A DNA stretch of 64,000 bases, taken from assembly GCA_020002185.1 (NCBI GenBank), contig CM034533.1, forward strand, positions 36,154,082 through 36,218,081, read 5' to 3'. The stretch comes from Paraescarpia echinospica. Taxonomy: Eukaryota > Annelida > Polychaeta > Sabellida > Siboglinidae. The notes under the pieces are model-generated. The model was not told where the DNA came from. It did no database searches and was given only the letters and a program-made list of their open reading frames with translations. The stretch's first letter is position 1; each line of letters begins with the position of its first letter. Below, in pieces: positions 20,720-34,144 of this stretch. The position numbers were made by a program, and so were the translations under genes.

Positions 20720-23700
20720 GACCTAAATATTTCTAATACAATTGCGATGCAGATGACATCAGTCTTTTCGGGTGCCTTTTACATGTGTCTTAAACGACAG
20801 CGAAGCAACAAGTGTACGTCCAGTACAAGGCATTGGCATACACACAGTATGCAATGTGATCCATCAGACACGCTCTGACTCTACACAATCTAAGAACCAT
20901 CCAAAGGAAATCGCTTGACTCACTCACCAGTCGCTATCTCTTACACTGGGTGGAAATGCCACAACATGGTGCCGCATCTCGCATCATATGTAGCCTAACA
21001 ATATCATCAATATTCAATTAACGTCACATCTCTATTCCTATTCCCACCTGTCCCTATAAACAGAACACTTGGGAAGGCTGATATAAGATCAACCCAGTCT
21101 CTTCACACCAAACCGCAGTAGATAACTACGCGACGTGAGAAAATACCTAGGTAACATTGAAGCTCGCCAATATGTCAAATAAGCTGTAGCCTTATAGGGT
21201 ATAAGTAGTGGAACAACATATATATTCTAAAGTGAACCATCTAATGAACACAATATGTCTAATAAGCAGTGACCTGGATTATTTGACTGCGTAAGACAGT
21301 TGATTTAAATCGCATAAAACAGTGAACTCCAATTAATATAATATCTTCGCGACAGCGAACGCGATTCTACTAAGCGACTGATTCACTCAAGCGTCGATGT
21401 TCTATACAGGGGGAATAGAAAATGATTCCATCTGTACAAATAGCTTAATCCTTGTTAATGGCTGCTTTTGGTACTGACGTTTCTATTAAAAGGAATCCAC
21501 GGTGCAATGAAACTGTCCCGTGAGTCTCACTATAAATTCTCGTCGAGGTGACAAATCAACCACACAGAGCCCGCGTACAGTGTTTGCTCGATCACTTCTT
21601 ACTGCGTGGTTCAATGTCTAGCAATCAAGTGTCACTTATCGATTAAAGGGACATTCGTGTGGAGACCGCACACTGCACCAACCAAGTACAAAACAGTGTC
21701 ATCTTGCGTTAACGTCTACAGCAGACGATGTTGTCAAGCTCAAGACATGTCCATCAATGTTTTCGCTGTTCACTCTAAACGGACTTTAAATGGCTTCAGT
21801 ATTTTATTATTCTGCCTAATTCCTGTTTACTTGTTCTCTCTTTTCTAAGTGCGTGTTAACTGTTCGTGTGTTTGGGCAATTAACATTCGACGTAGCACGC
21901 AACATTCTGGTTATACCGTTCATCTGGGGAGGAGTACATCTGTGAGCGCTGCACACCCGTGGCATTAGACATATAGTTTCAATGTAAGATGCCCTCACCG
22001 GCCAGCGAAAGATATGCTCTTCGTGTGTGATGCTGTTCACCGTAAAACACAGTCCCATACTCTTCACCGTACCATGCCGTAGACTCGGCTTACATAACAG
22101 AATCACTCCGGGCTAGAACAATAATCACATTAAGCGGTTGATTTGCTTATGCGAATTTCCAGGAAAAATTGACTCAGAATAGTGCGAGTGTTTAATCAAA
22201 CAATTTAATTGCTGGTCTTTCCTGCGTAGTAGCTGCAAATGTGTATAGTCTCAAACCGCGCATTTGTTTTATGATGACCTTATACAAGAAAAAAGTGTCT
22301 TTATATAGGCAACATTAGTTACGTAAATTTCGAGCAAGGACACACCCTAGTTGCAAAGACCAAAGTTGATACTAGTTCGTGTTATGTAATATTTTATTGT
22401 TTTGCATAGCAGGTATCGTTTAGTTGCATCAATAACACCGATTTATTGTCAAAAAGCTTTACTTTTTCCAAAAAAATGTGTTATTTGCGTTACAATGTGT
22501 ACCTGATTCTACACACTGGCGGGTGAGATTGTACTAAGCGGCATTTAGACACAGCTTATATGGCAATTATTAAAACCGATCATTTGGATGCTACTAATCG
22601 GTTGATTCTGCCTTTGCGATTATGTCAAACGTAATTCGCGGTACCTTCATATCATATTATGTTCACCGTAAAACTTATCGTTGTGATGCTATACCGGTAA
22701 CAGTAAAACACACGTTTGGTGATCAAGATACTTCAACTAGATAGTTCCAGGCTGGTCGCCTACCTATAATACCAGTTATAACTCTCCCTCCCCTTCCACC
22801 CCACCCTTCCCACCCTTCTGCTGCCTACTACCCCTACCTGCTTTACCCAACCACCACCCCTCCCACTTTCAAAGATCTTCAAAACCGCGCCATCATCGAT
22901 ACCTCCCCATATGTACGACATAATCATCAGCAACATGCTGTTGGCCGTCAAAAGGAAATCGAAGTTCAACGTAAAATATACCATGCAAATTCAGTTCAAT
23001 GGAATGCATTCTATTTGTATACCTTGAGAGTAATCAAACTATTATCTGACTGTAACATTCCGACAGTTTCTTTTTTCGTGGTTACTTATCGCAAAACATA
23101 CCATTCACTGCATATACCGTTCCGCGCCCACACCCACACACGGCAACAAATTCCCAACGCAATGTTCATTCCTAGTATTGTTCGGCGAGAAAGTATTCCT
23201 TCTGTGACGTCTAACATCCAGTGCTACACTCTGTATGGTTTCGCTTCGATCATCGCTGCCTCAGCGCAGATATATATTATGCTGCACGTTAACGTCTCAG
23301 TAGAGCTTTGGGGAGTAGTCTTTCTGCAGAAACGATTGTGGGCGTTCGCAAATACAGGGGCAGTCGGCGGAATCGTTGATTTCGTTACAATTACTCGCCG
23401 AGTTAGTAGCAATAATGGTGAAATGTGCGTCATTCCTATGTCTGAGACGTCACTTCCGAGTAAAATCGACGATACATTCTACGAGGGAGTGCGTAAGAGC
23501 GTGCGTGCGTATGTGTGCGTGCGTGAATGTATGCGCTTGTGCGTGTCGTGGTCACGCGTGTATTTGTTTGATATCCCTGTATTAAAATATGTTATATTTG
23601 TTGTGCGTGTTAGGCATCAATACACCTGACAACAAACATAACCTATAAACATGTCGTGTACTACTTTTACGCACCTTTGCCATGAAGCAGTACATGAACT

Positions 23701-24540
23701 AGCCTGGTACAGTATTGTCGGCTAAATAGTTTCTTCAAAACTGAGCAATATCCAAAACGGCCACCTCTCTATAGCTCATCTACTGTTGTAGAACGACAGA
23801 AAGAAGACGCCAAGAAACACACCTGATGAATGGCGGCAATCTATCCTGCTGTTCATGATATTGTCATTCTGTTACGAATGCGAAATTCCTTGGCCCTAGT
23901 GATATAAATAATTACTCTCCTGGGTGATTCACCACATTAACTGGCCACTGTGAATGCGCACGTAAACGCGTTGCGTAGCACAGGGATTAACGTCATATCC
24001 GTATGTCCACCCCCGTTCATCTTTAAGTGGAGCTAGGTATGTGGCGTAGCAACGATGCTTCATGTTGTGTATAACGTTATAACTACGACCGTGGAGCACT
24101 GTGCGCACATCATGAATGAACAAGTACTGATTTACTGGGTCATTCGAATTCTATTTTGTCTCAAACCGAAACTGGTTGAAGACTTGCCAATCATAAAACT
24201 ATATATGTTGTTGGATAAGCATTTCATACCCACTTCACGAACTAAATGGGAACAATGTGAGCCAGAAATGTCAAATAACACACAATATGCAAGTTGCAAC
24301 ATGATGGAGCCTAGCTTATCAATCAACTATTTCCCCAGAAACTGCCCTGATCACTAAAATGAACATAGCAAAACTGTTCTGTTTTGTCTGCAACTCTACA
24401 GGGAAGAAACACCGATTGACGAGACGTGACGGTTAAGACAACGTTTGTTATACAATAGAAATACAAAATAAAAATATGCGGATTCTAATAGATGTAACCG
24501 GACACAACAAGATTGGCATACACTGCAGAAACCCAATATA
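20720..24540. other. long unassigned stretch
   Basis: No gene recognised in 3.8 kb. The longest frame, 23015-23629 (+, 204 aa), has no domain, ends in a GTGC-repeat-encoded segment and is judged fortuitous. 22784-22862 is a C-rich CCACCC tract. 23497-23545 is GTGC-rich. Confidence 0.5.
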
Positions 24541-24632
24541 ACACTTGGACAAGGAAGCCTTTGGCTTATCGAGAATCCAACACTTCTTGTATCTATGTGA
24601 AGTCTGCCCTTTTAAGGTATTAGTCGGTAAGG
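24541..24632 (-). mobile_element. CR1-like 3'-end fragment (reverse)
   Basis: GGACAAGGAAGCCTTTGGCT and TTATCGAGAATCCAACAC match the reverse complement of the copy C 3' UTR (46170-46235). Similarity runs into the last codons of the LINE ORF and stops. The tail beyond the GGACAAGG block is missing. Confidence 0.75.
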
Positions 24633-24639
24633 TTGGCCT

Positions 24640-25573
24640 AGTCTGCTTACTGACCATTTCTGGTGGCTAGCGACGTGTTAACCCAACGAATAAGGCAATC
24701 TGTAAATCGTTGTACAATAAATGAGATTTATTTATTCCGATCATTTCAAGGTTTGTGGAAGGACAAGCCTCGTGATGCGTTACACGTGTAGAGTAGATCA
24801 GACACATGCGAAGGACATGTAGACATAGTTTAATACGCCACAGCTCATGCTGTGTAACCACCTATACATTCGTTTACGTCACACGTAGGAATTTCATAAC
24901 AAAATCGGCTGATGCATTTGTTACAACGATGCTGAAATGGCATTGGCTGTATTTACAATGAAATAGTTTTGAGCACTCCACTTCGACTTCCAATTAACTG
25001 TTTATCAATTAGTTGATATTGATAACTGCCTAACACCAATCCGTTCCTAGAAGAGTTTCAGCTGCGAGACGTGAATTGCCTCGCTTCTGTTTTGTGCGTT
25101 CTATGCTCCGTAATTGCTTCCTCGAACGTCTTTGTTACAAACCCCGACGTGCCTTAAAAGCGACATTAATCACAACGTTAGTTGCTGATTGAAGTATTCA
25201 ATATTGGCTGCCTATGACAGTATTAATTTTTGACTGCGTAGTATAAGTATTGATGGTTCTTCATTATGCTATGTTGCTGATATAAAGCCAGACATTCTGC
25301 CATAGGAGACGCAGCCTTCTCTCATCGCGTTGTACATTACATGCATATGATATAAAAAAGTGGCGAAGATTTCTTACTCCAGCGCCGATGTAGAACATAT
25401 TAGTATGTCTGTCGTCAAAGCTACATGCTAGCGTCATGAGACATTCCTATAAGGATGTCAATTATTAGTAGGATGTAGGTTTTTATTATCGCAACATGGC
25501 AATTTTCAGACAGTCTCATTTGCACTTGCGCTAGATGATTGTTGTGCAACGTGGGCGGGTGACGGAGGAATGG

Positions 25574-25580
<7 letters not shown>
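24640..25580. other. unassigned stretch
   Basis: No gene or element recognised. Confidence 0.5.
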
Positions 25581-25605
<25 letters not shown>

Positions 25606-25611
25606 TCCCCC

Positions 25612-25660
<49 letters not shown>

Positions 25661-25675
25661 TCTCTCTCACTCTTA
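25580..25675. repeat. (TC)n microsatellite
   Basis: TCTG then nearly pure CT repeat with a short CCCC interruption. Confidence 0.95.
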
Positions 25676-25679
25676 CACA

Positions 25680-26509
25680 CACACTTTCACACTTTTTTCG
25701 CTCACGCACGTGTCCATATTCGACCCAAATGCAGATACCATCCTCTACAACCCGCAAATCCCTGTTGTTGCATATTGATTCAATACAACACAATCCTGAG
25801 GTTTTTCATTAATGAAACACAGGAATCCACTCGGTAGCAGGAACATATAATGACATTATACGCAGTATCAAAGTGAGAGATAAAACTAAACCGACTCGAG
25901 GTACATCTGGCGAATCATGGATGACGTCACACAACCGAGCGACCTCGAGCGTCGCCGCCGAATGCATGCAGTAGCGACTTTGAGGAAATGATTTGAGCGG
26001 CGAACTACGTGTTGATTACAGGAGGACGTCGCGGTCGTTAGGAGCCTCGGTCCGTGCTCTTTGACTGAACCAGACGCGAGACGTAACGAGCTGCGTGGCG
26101 CACGAAGCGTTCCTCATAAAACCTTCTGTGGAGTTTCCTCAAGGCGGCGTTAGTTACTACTCAAGCGCAGTCGATCACGTCCCTGGATCGCAGGCAATTA
26201 TTTTGCTAGCTGTTTTTTTTCCCGGAGACGACCTTACAGGCGAATTAAATCTTGTCTGAAGGCGGTCTTGGTTCTGACGCATTAATCAAATGTTTTCACA
26301 TGATTGCATATGCATTAAGTGGTTACGCGTCTAACCTTGAAACTCATATCACTTTAAATCGCATCTATGATACATTTAATGTCATATATCTTATCATATC
26401 TATCAACATCGAATCGAACCGACATATTTAAGGCATTTGCCGTTATGGTTTTACGTTTCCTTCCATTAATTACCAGTAAGGTGTGATCCAATATGTCGGG
26501 GTTGTGATC
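25680..26509. other. unassigned stretch
   Basis: Moderately GC-rich with several CpG around 25900-26130. No coding region recognised. Confidence 0.5.
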
Positions 26510-26781
26510 AGGTTAGAAGTTTAAAGAAGGAAGTAACGATTTAAAGGATATAACTAGGGTGTTGATGGGAAACACAAACGAGGAAGGGAATTCAGGTGAT
26601 ATGACAGTGGAAATGAACGAGCCAGGTGGTGTGGTGAGAGATGCTATGAAGACCATTGGTAAGACGATGAAACAGAAGGAACAAGGGAAGAAGAAGAAGA
26701 CAGAGGGACTGATAAAGTGAGGACAGATCACCATGTGGGACAGATCATGAAGATACAGGCACAGTTGAGTATTTAAACTAG

Positions 26782-27289
26782 ATGCGCAGAGGGGATGCGC
26801 AGAGCCACATCAAAGAGATGGTACAAGCAAATCTACAAGGAAAGGTTCACCAACTATCCATAGAAATGAACTTATATGCACACAAAGCCATGGTTGATGC
26901 TGAACTAGCTCTATCAGGTTATGTCATGTTTGGAAAGGACAGAGAAAAGAGAACGGGAGGCGGGGTCATACGATATATTAAATAATATATACAGGCATAT
27001 GAATTACGACTGAAAAGTGAAGCAGATTACGAGGAAACTATTTAGTTCTAGCATACGACAAGAGGATGATGTAAGGCAGCACAATGCTATAAAGGAGATG
27101 AGTAAAGGGGAATGTGTTATAACGGGTGATTTTAATAACGGACATATTCAGTGGCAATCATTAAAAGGTGCTGGAGATGATGTCCAACAGTTTCTATTTC
27201 TAATACAGCACAGTTTTCTTACTCAACATGTTTTGGAACGAACCAGAGGTGGGAATCTGTTGGATTTTGCGTTCTCTTCTCAAAAATAA
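26782..27289 (+). pseudogene. CR1-like endonuclease, copy B (broken)
   Basis: Frame 26782-26985 ends in a stop after GGGVIRYIK, where copy A reads LYIKES. Frame 27017-27289 carries GECVITGDFNNGH and LTQHVLERTRGG and stops before the SDH block, which is altered here (a segment near 27330 reads SSDI). The catalytic Asp of GDFN is kept, but the domain is split and not functional. Confidence 0.8.
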
Positions 27290-27786
27290 TTAGTTCATAA
27301 TGTTAAAATACACGAACCTTTGGGATCTAGTGACATTAACCAGAACCATTTTAATATAAAAATATGATAAGGGAGTAATGGTTAAAAGCAACGGGGGAGA
27401 AACTTCAACAAAGGCAAATATAAACGATGAGAACATATTTTGTACACATAGACTGGACTACCTTAATGAAGAACAAGGCAGCAACATAATGTTGGACCGT
27501 TTTGAGAGATGAGACTGAGGGCATTATTGAAAGGTTTGTTCCCCTGTAAAAGCAATGACAACGATCCAGGAAGACACACCAAGATTGCTTACAAAAATTA
27601 TGTGGAGAGTTTATAGAGATTTTGGAAATATAGAAGACTACAACAACTACAAAGAGGCCCGTAACATACCAACAGCCGAAATTAGAAAATCTAAACGAAC
27701 TTTTGAGCAACAAATCGCGAATTATATAAAATGACAGCAAGGGTTTATACGCTTATGTAAGGCGTAAACAGAAGGTTCGAGATAAA

Positions 27787-28161
27787 ATGGGACCACTTAA
27801 AACCAGCGCAGGAAACGTAATATCTGATGGGTTTTGGATGGCAGAAGCCCTGAATGAATATTTCAGCTCAGTGTTTACCACAGAACATATCAGTTCTCTG
27901 TCAATACCAGTTACTAAATTTGAGGGGGATGAATCAGATAATTTAGGTCAGTTGTCTGTTACTCCTGAAATTATAACAAGGAAAATTAAGAAGATGAAAG
28001 AAAACAAATCACCTGGAGTTGACGGGATACCACCGAAACTGCTTAAGGAAATTGCAGAACAAATCGGTACACCACTTGGTATATTCTTTAACTTGTCACT
28101 TAAGGAGGGAATCTTTAACACATTACGCCATTATTTAAAATGGGATCGAAGTGCAAGATAG
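27787..28161 (+). pseudogene. CR1-like RT N-terminal part, copy B
   Basis: 124-aa frame including LNEYFSSVF, NKSPGVDGIPPKLL and FFNLSLKEG, matching copy A residues just upstream of its RT fingers. A shift after LKEG loses the PLEWKEA block, and the copy stops at 28213. Confidence 0.8.
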
Positions 28162-28213
28162 ATAATTGCAGACCAGTTAGTTTAACATCAGTGTTATGCA
28201 AATTACTAGAAAC

Positions 28214-30140
28214 TGGGGTGTAGGATAGATCCTGGAGGGATAATCCTTTTGGTGATGAGCAGCCGCTCCACTTCTGTGGAGGCTCTAACCACTGGTTCCC
28301 ACAGTCTATCTAGCTCATGTATGGATTCTAGGAACTGTTAGTGTACGGCAGTGGCCACACCCCGGGCAATGGTCTCGGCTGACCAACAAAACTACATGAC
28401 TGAGGATTGAATGTATTGAGTCGATGGACGTCTGCCCTCAGTACACAAATATTGTTTTGGAGGAGTAGGCGGCCCAGCCGATTGGCTCAATCCCGGCTAC
28501 AAATGCGAAAAAGCAACTGCCTTTCACCAGAGCAACAGCCTTTCACCAGGCTGCAAGGTACCTACCAAGACGCATGTGGAAGGACCGGTGACCCGCTGTC
28601 CTGCGGTGTGAGATTTTTTAGTCAAGGAATAATGGAGTTAACCATACACAAACCAGCGGAAAGCGATGGGCAACTACCGCTGTATTAGCCCAAGAAACCT
28701 TGATGGACAACACACACAGTAAGAGAGGTCCTAGTAGTGAGCCCCCCAGGCTATAAATAGGACGACACATACTGGGGAAGAGCTTGGGGTGTTGGAAGTA
28801 ACGCCAGAGCTGATGATGGCAGTAAGCCCGACTGTGCGGGAGGTAAAACCAGCAGCAAAAAGCTAAAAGGGAAAATCCGTGTGGCAATATGGAACATCAG
28901 AAAAATGAGTCAAAGGACACTACAAATGGTAAGGTATGTGGTAGATATATTAGGGATTGCGGAACACAGGTTGGCCGGACAAGAACATTTTCGCCCGGAT
29001 TTAGGAGGAAAGTTTGTATATTCAGGAGCAACTAAACCAGGGGTGAGTGGTGTTGCGTTCTATCTGCAAAGAAAACTGAAAATGCACTATTAGGGTACAA
29101 TCCGGCCAAACAACAACATTATGACCATACCAATACGAGCAAAACCCACGAATATAACATGTATTCAAATTTATGGACCAAAGACCACCGCAGATGATGA
29201 CGTAATAGAAACGTTTTATGATACACTGCAACGAACAGTTGACGAGGTAAACAGGAGAGACATGGTAGTAATGATGGGCGATTTCATTGCAAACGTGGGC
29301 AGTTGTTAAAACGAAGAAGAGAATGGAAATATCGGGACATATGAACTAGGCGAGAGAAATGGGAGAGGAGATAGACTTGTTGAGTTTTTCATATAGAATG
29401 ACCTGATGATCACTAATGCGTTCTTCAAACAACACCAAAGAAGATTGTACACTTGGACAACACCAGATGGTCAGAACAGAAATCAAATAAATCGACTTTA
29501 CACTAATACCAAAACGATGGAGCACGTTTGTGTTTAATGCAAAGACATTACCGGAAGCCGATTGTGGCTCTGACCATGACTTGCTAAGCGCCAAGATTGC
29601 GATAAAATTAAGAAAGATGAAGAGAGGGAAAGAGATAGTGAGGTATGACGTCAGTGATATTACAAAAGGATACTGAGTAGAGGTTACGAACCGTTTCGAT
29701 GTATTACAGACAGTGGCTGACGAGATGGAACCGGAGGAGTTGGGAGTAGAAATTAGGTACATCATTATTGAATCAGCTGACAAACACATCTCTAAAACGA
29801 GGAGGCAGAATCAACCATGGATACGCAAAGACACACTGAAGATGATTGAAGAAAGGAAAGAGTTTAAGAAAAACAAAGAAAAGAATGAGAATTATCATGA
29901 GAAATACAGAGAGAAGTGCAAAATGATTAAACGAATGTGTAAGGAAGACAAGAAGAAATATATAGAGAAGAAATGTGAAAAGATAGAACTATGTATGAGA
30001 AGGAACAATAGTCGCAGTGTGTTTGAGGAAATCAAGTCTATGACACAGTCGTTCAAACCTAGACTTAACCAAGACTTGGCATTATTAAAGATGAAACGGG
30101 AATGACTCTGACAGAAAGCGATGACATACATGACAAATAA
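28214..30140 (+). mobile_element. RTE-like retrotransposon, 5' half
   Basis: Begins with about 660 bp of leader (28214-28875), then endonuclease coding and the start of a basic linker. It stops near 30140 before any RT motif. It abuts copy B without the host LINE resuming afterwards, so this is either an insertion whose far side was deleted or an illegitimate junction. Confidence 0.75.
28881..30105 (+). pseudogene. RTE-like endonuclease (craniofacial-development-protein-2-like) and linker
   Basis: EEP-fold endonuclease of RTE-group LINEs. Frame 28881-29093 reads AIWNIRKMSQRTLQ, then VDILGIAEHRL, and stops at KMHY. Frame 29121-29309 gives the ITCIQIYGPKT block and MVVMMGDFIANVGS, where the catalytic Asn of GDFN is replaced by Ile. 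29310-29700 is readable only in mixed frames, including LYTWTTPDG and a CGSDHD block near 29565. Frame 29713-30105 is an open lysine/glutamate-rich linker (NQPWIRKDTLKMIEERKE). Several stops plus the altered GDFN make it dead. Confidence 0.78.
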
Positions 30141-31097
30141 ATCCTTAGCCTTACAAGGCCATCAAATAAGAAAGCACCTTACATTGGGACAATACTACAT
30201 ACAAGAATATGAAGTAGATAGACCCCACGGGAAGGACATGCCGCAGGGATTTATAGACGGAGGATGATAAGTACGCGTTGTGTGGCATTCAATGAGAACT
30301 CCAGGGAATTAAATATGGATCGGTAGAGCTGATGTATTGACGCGTCGTCGAAACACCAACCAAGGGCGCTAAGAAGGCAGTTTATAACAATCCCAAAAGA
30401 ACGAAACAATGTGATGGATATCGTTTGACATTCGTCGTTAACTTAAACGAAAGTGTCTGGTAAACAACGATCGCCGTCCATTGAGGGCACACGACCGTTT
30501 CATCTCCGCTCAAACAATAATTAATAATGAAGAAATATTGTTTTTGTAGGAGCACTCTCTGGATTTCCTACTCGCGGCTTATTAACATGTGCTGCGGTTG
30601 AATAATTGGAAATTGCATAAAAAAGGGATCACGCCGTCTGCTGGTCGTTAGTGGTAGAACGAAGCCGACTCTCCATGTTTGAACAGGAAGGATGTGGACT
30701 GATGGAGCCTTCAGGAAAACCTGACATCATTTAATGCACAGCCTAATTCGTTGATGTGAAAACTTGTTTTAATTCGTTTTTATCCATCACAGGAATTAAC
30801 ACATATTCTAAAGCAAAGCTGTTTATCCATTACGTTTGATTTATTAATTTCACCAGCTTGGTTTTATAAATGTTTTTTTATTATGTATCTAAGTTGAAAA
30901 GATGGTGAAGTTGGTTGGTGCAAACAGCAAACCTTCCTTGTTATGATTTGTCTTACCAAGAAAATACCAAAAGGAAGTGTTAATGTTACTGTAGAACACT
31001 ATCATTTCTACGTCGTGTGGTGATAGTCATTTTAGAGTGAATTGTTACTATGGCATCATCGTGAGCACATCACTAGAACTCCTCAACCGTCAGTAAC
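30141..31097. other. unassigned stretch
   Basis: No resumption of copy B or of RTE RT sequence found. No gene seen. Confidence 0.5.
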
Positions 31098-31215
31098 AAT
31101 GTGTCTTCACCGTCACTATTATCATGTTATTGATATGCTGATCAAATTTCGTCAAAATCTCAGATCTCCACCTTTTTTAAAACGAATGCATGCACTGTGC
31201 CCATCAATATTTACC
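31098..31215 (+). repeat. dispersed repeat pair, member 1
   Basis: ATGCTGATCAAATTTCGTCA and the later ATCAATATTTACC match 34380-34497 with the same spacing. Class unknown. Confidence 0.55.
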
Positions 31216-32130
31216 AAAATAGCTATACTTTTGCAACCACGTGTGCTATGTGAATACAAATGGCAAAAAATCACCCCGCAAACCACACTCGTCCAACTGT
31301 CTGTCATATCACAGCCAATACATTCTAGCACTAAACCTGACAATATGCCTGATCTATTGCACCCAGTTCAAATAAAACGTTTTTTAAATTTTAAATAGCA
31401 CCACTTTCTAGATGCTATGTGTTTCCTTTAACACAACATAAATATTAGCTGAGCTCTGCGGTACGCTGGCCGGTGTCCCTGGATGCATACATGTACAATT
31501 GCTATCTGTCTCTGCGCTCCTATTACCTGGCTTCAATAGGTTGTGTGCTATATAGGTCGACTCCCTTCCACTACGTGGTGGACTATTTCATTCGTCCTCT
31601 CGCTACACTTTTAGTTATCGGCGCAAACAGTATCTTTCTGCTTTCTTTCTGTCGTTTCAATATTTCTAGGTTGGGGCAGTTTGAATTGTTCTTCTTTTCG
31701 TTCTGTTCTAAATTACATTTCTAGCGTCCTGTGTTCAGAAGCATGAATCGGAATAATATCAATCATTCCGGTGTACATTCAGTCAATTCCCCATCAACCG
31801 TTAGCCGTACACGTGTTAAATAAATGATTTTGTCGTCTTAGTGATGATGCTTTGCAAGCTGAAGCAGCTTTGCAAGAGCAATGATCCAAAATGACTACTT
31901 TCATTGTAACTAAGCACGTGCATTATTGTTAATATCAGATAACGTTCCTTTCAGCAGTAAAAGGCAACTTACTGGAGGCGAAGTGGCACGTTAAGGGGAC
32001 AATGACACGAGCACACACATTGACGATGAGAAAGAGCTTACTTTGTCGTATATGGAAAACTTACTTAGTTATTCGTTCGACTATAAATGGGTATACACGT
32101 TTGGAGGTACCTTCCAGTTCGGGTGTCTCG
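31216..32130. other. unassigned stretch
   Basis: No gene recognised. Confidence 0.5.
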
Positions 32131-32139
32131 TGGGCGCGT

Positions 32140-32426
<287 letters not shown>

Positions 32427-32491
32427 AAAACTAAAACCAGAGCCATTTATTACATACATTATCTCCATAAGTAACAATACATAACATGATG

Positions 32492-32585
32492 CTCCCTCTC
32501 CCTCTCCCTCTCCCTCTCCCTCTCCCTCTCCCTCTCCCTCTCCCTCTCCCTCTCCCTCTCTCCCTCTCTCTCCCTCTCCCTCTCC

Positions 32586-32618
<33 letters not shown>

Positions 32619-32620
32619 AT
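32492..32620. repeat. (CCCTCT)n hexamer array passing into (CT)n
   Basis: About 90 bp of near-perfect CCCTCT repeats followed by CT repeats and a short TATATA run. Confidence 0.97.
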
Positions 32621-32847
32621 GTATATATATATGTAATTTAATTTTGTTAACGTGTCAAAACTGCGCTGTGTTGACAATTCTGGACATTCTTCTTCAACGA
32701 GAATATAACTAATATAAAACGTCCTGACTGGTCATTCACGACATCCATCATCCACCTCGATAATATCTGCATCCCTGGTCGTCAACATCCCTTTGTGCCA
32801 ATTGTACAGGACCGTCTACCTGTCAACGGATTTCCGGCACCGTCAAC

Positions 32848-32860
32848 ATGGCGGAGTTAT
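32848..32860 (+). CDS. candidate first coding exon (MAEL...), gene body not found
   Basis: CGTCAACATGGCGGAGTTAT is followed at once by GTAAGTCAG, a consensus splice donor, after 13 coding bases (phase 1). ATGGCGGAG in good start context plus a perfect donor is typical of a short first coding exon, and the preceding bases are CpG-containing. No downstream exon could be linked, so it may also be chance. Confidence 0.3.
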
Positions 32861-32869
32861 GTAAGTCAG

Positions 32870-34140
32870 TTTACACCGATCAGGTATCAATGCAATAACA
32901 TGTTGCAAACACGGTTTGTCCTCTTTTTTTGTCTTCTGGTTTGGCGAGACCCCTCCGCGAGCGTGTAGTATGTTCACACTATCAGTGGATAGGGGTGACG
33001 GTACCAAAACAATAGGTTGTCGACTTTGAAAGATTACGCAATATCGCGAACTTAAGCTCGGTGCTTAATTGCGGTTCGTATCCGTTTGCTACTGTTTAAT
33101 GAACGACAGCTGTTATACATAAAACTCCATCATTCGGGATATTGACGTTATGATTGGAGGCGTACCCAGAGCAAGGCACTGGAACAGTGTGTCCCATAAC
33201 GTATCCGCTTAACGTTAGATTAGTGACGCAGTAACATTTGCACACATTTGTGATATTTTGCAGTACTGACTACACGTTGTTGATGTGAGCAATGCATTTG
33301 GTATGAGGTGTTCGATGTTAATATGCGCAGTGTGTTTAAGTTATCTATATCGTTCCAGCGGGCTAATGTCGTTATTCCATCTGACTAAATTAACATGTTT
33401 CTGTTTGGCTCACATCTTAGTGCGAACGTTTAATTAAGTTAAGAACAAATGGCGTTGGAACGCTTTATACTAGAGCAACGCCAATCATTTTTGAAGTGAC
33501 CAACCTTTGTTATGAAATTACCTATTTTCTCCACACAAATACTGGCAAATATTTAGTAACCACTGATTGGAAAATAACAGCAGTAATTCCTCAAAATGCT
33601 AGTCGAATTCTTGACGATGACGTAAGCCCTTAAAACACAGCTAATATAACAACCGGGCTGTGTCAGTGATTAGTTTAGAATCACGCGTAACTCTGAGGAT
33701 GTTCAGCTAAGCCAACGATGTATAACGCTTCACCTAACTTACACTAGACAGCATGTGTATAGCACCTAGCGTAGTTCCTAAATTTGAATGATTTAGTTTG
33801 TGGCCTTGTCTATATGTGTTGTGATTGTGTACACTAGCAGTATTTATATACATATTATTGAGGTTAATGTTACACTCTAAAATTATCTGGTACCGTGTGA
33901 AAGCAGGCGATATTTTGCGACTATTTGGCAACATTTGTGCCCCGTTGAACTTTGTGTGTAGCAACAGCTGTTGATTCAAACACACGTTATCTAATGTTTT
34001 CTCAAAAAGCACAGTGCGTGTTGTCTCATCCTAGGGGCAACTGCAGGACTTCGAACTAGCGGAAATGCAATATTCCAAGTCGAATCGTTGGTGTGCCATT
34101 CATTTATACCCAAACAAGGATTAGTATTGCTTAGAACTAA
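32870..34140. other. unassigned stretch
   Basis: No coding exon recognised. If 32848 is a true first exon, this would be its first intron. Confidence 0.45.
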
Positions 34141-34144
34141 ACGT

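Larger units (their letters stand above)
26510..28213 (+). mobile_element. CR1-like retrotransposon, copy B
   Basis: Reaches further 5' than copy A, including a charged segment (26520-26760) and the DAELALSGYVMFGKD block that normally begins the endonuclease. It continues through a broken EN and the first part of the RT. It ends abruptly at the point equivalent to KLLE in copy A, where RTE-like sequence begins (see 28214). It has many indels and stops. Confidence 0.8.

Noticed and set aside
22760..22984. Minus-strand frame starting with a hydrophobic segment, possible membrane-protein exon
   Set aside because: Second half is encoded by a C-rich tract; no family recognised and no splice partners.
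23015..23629. 204-codon plus-strand frame
   Set aside because: No recognisable domain, its end is encoded by a GTGC repeat, and there is no splice or promoter support.
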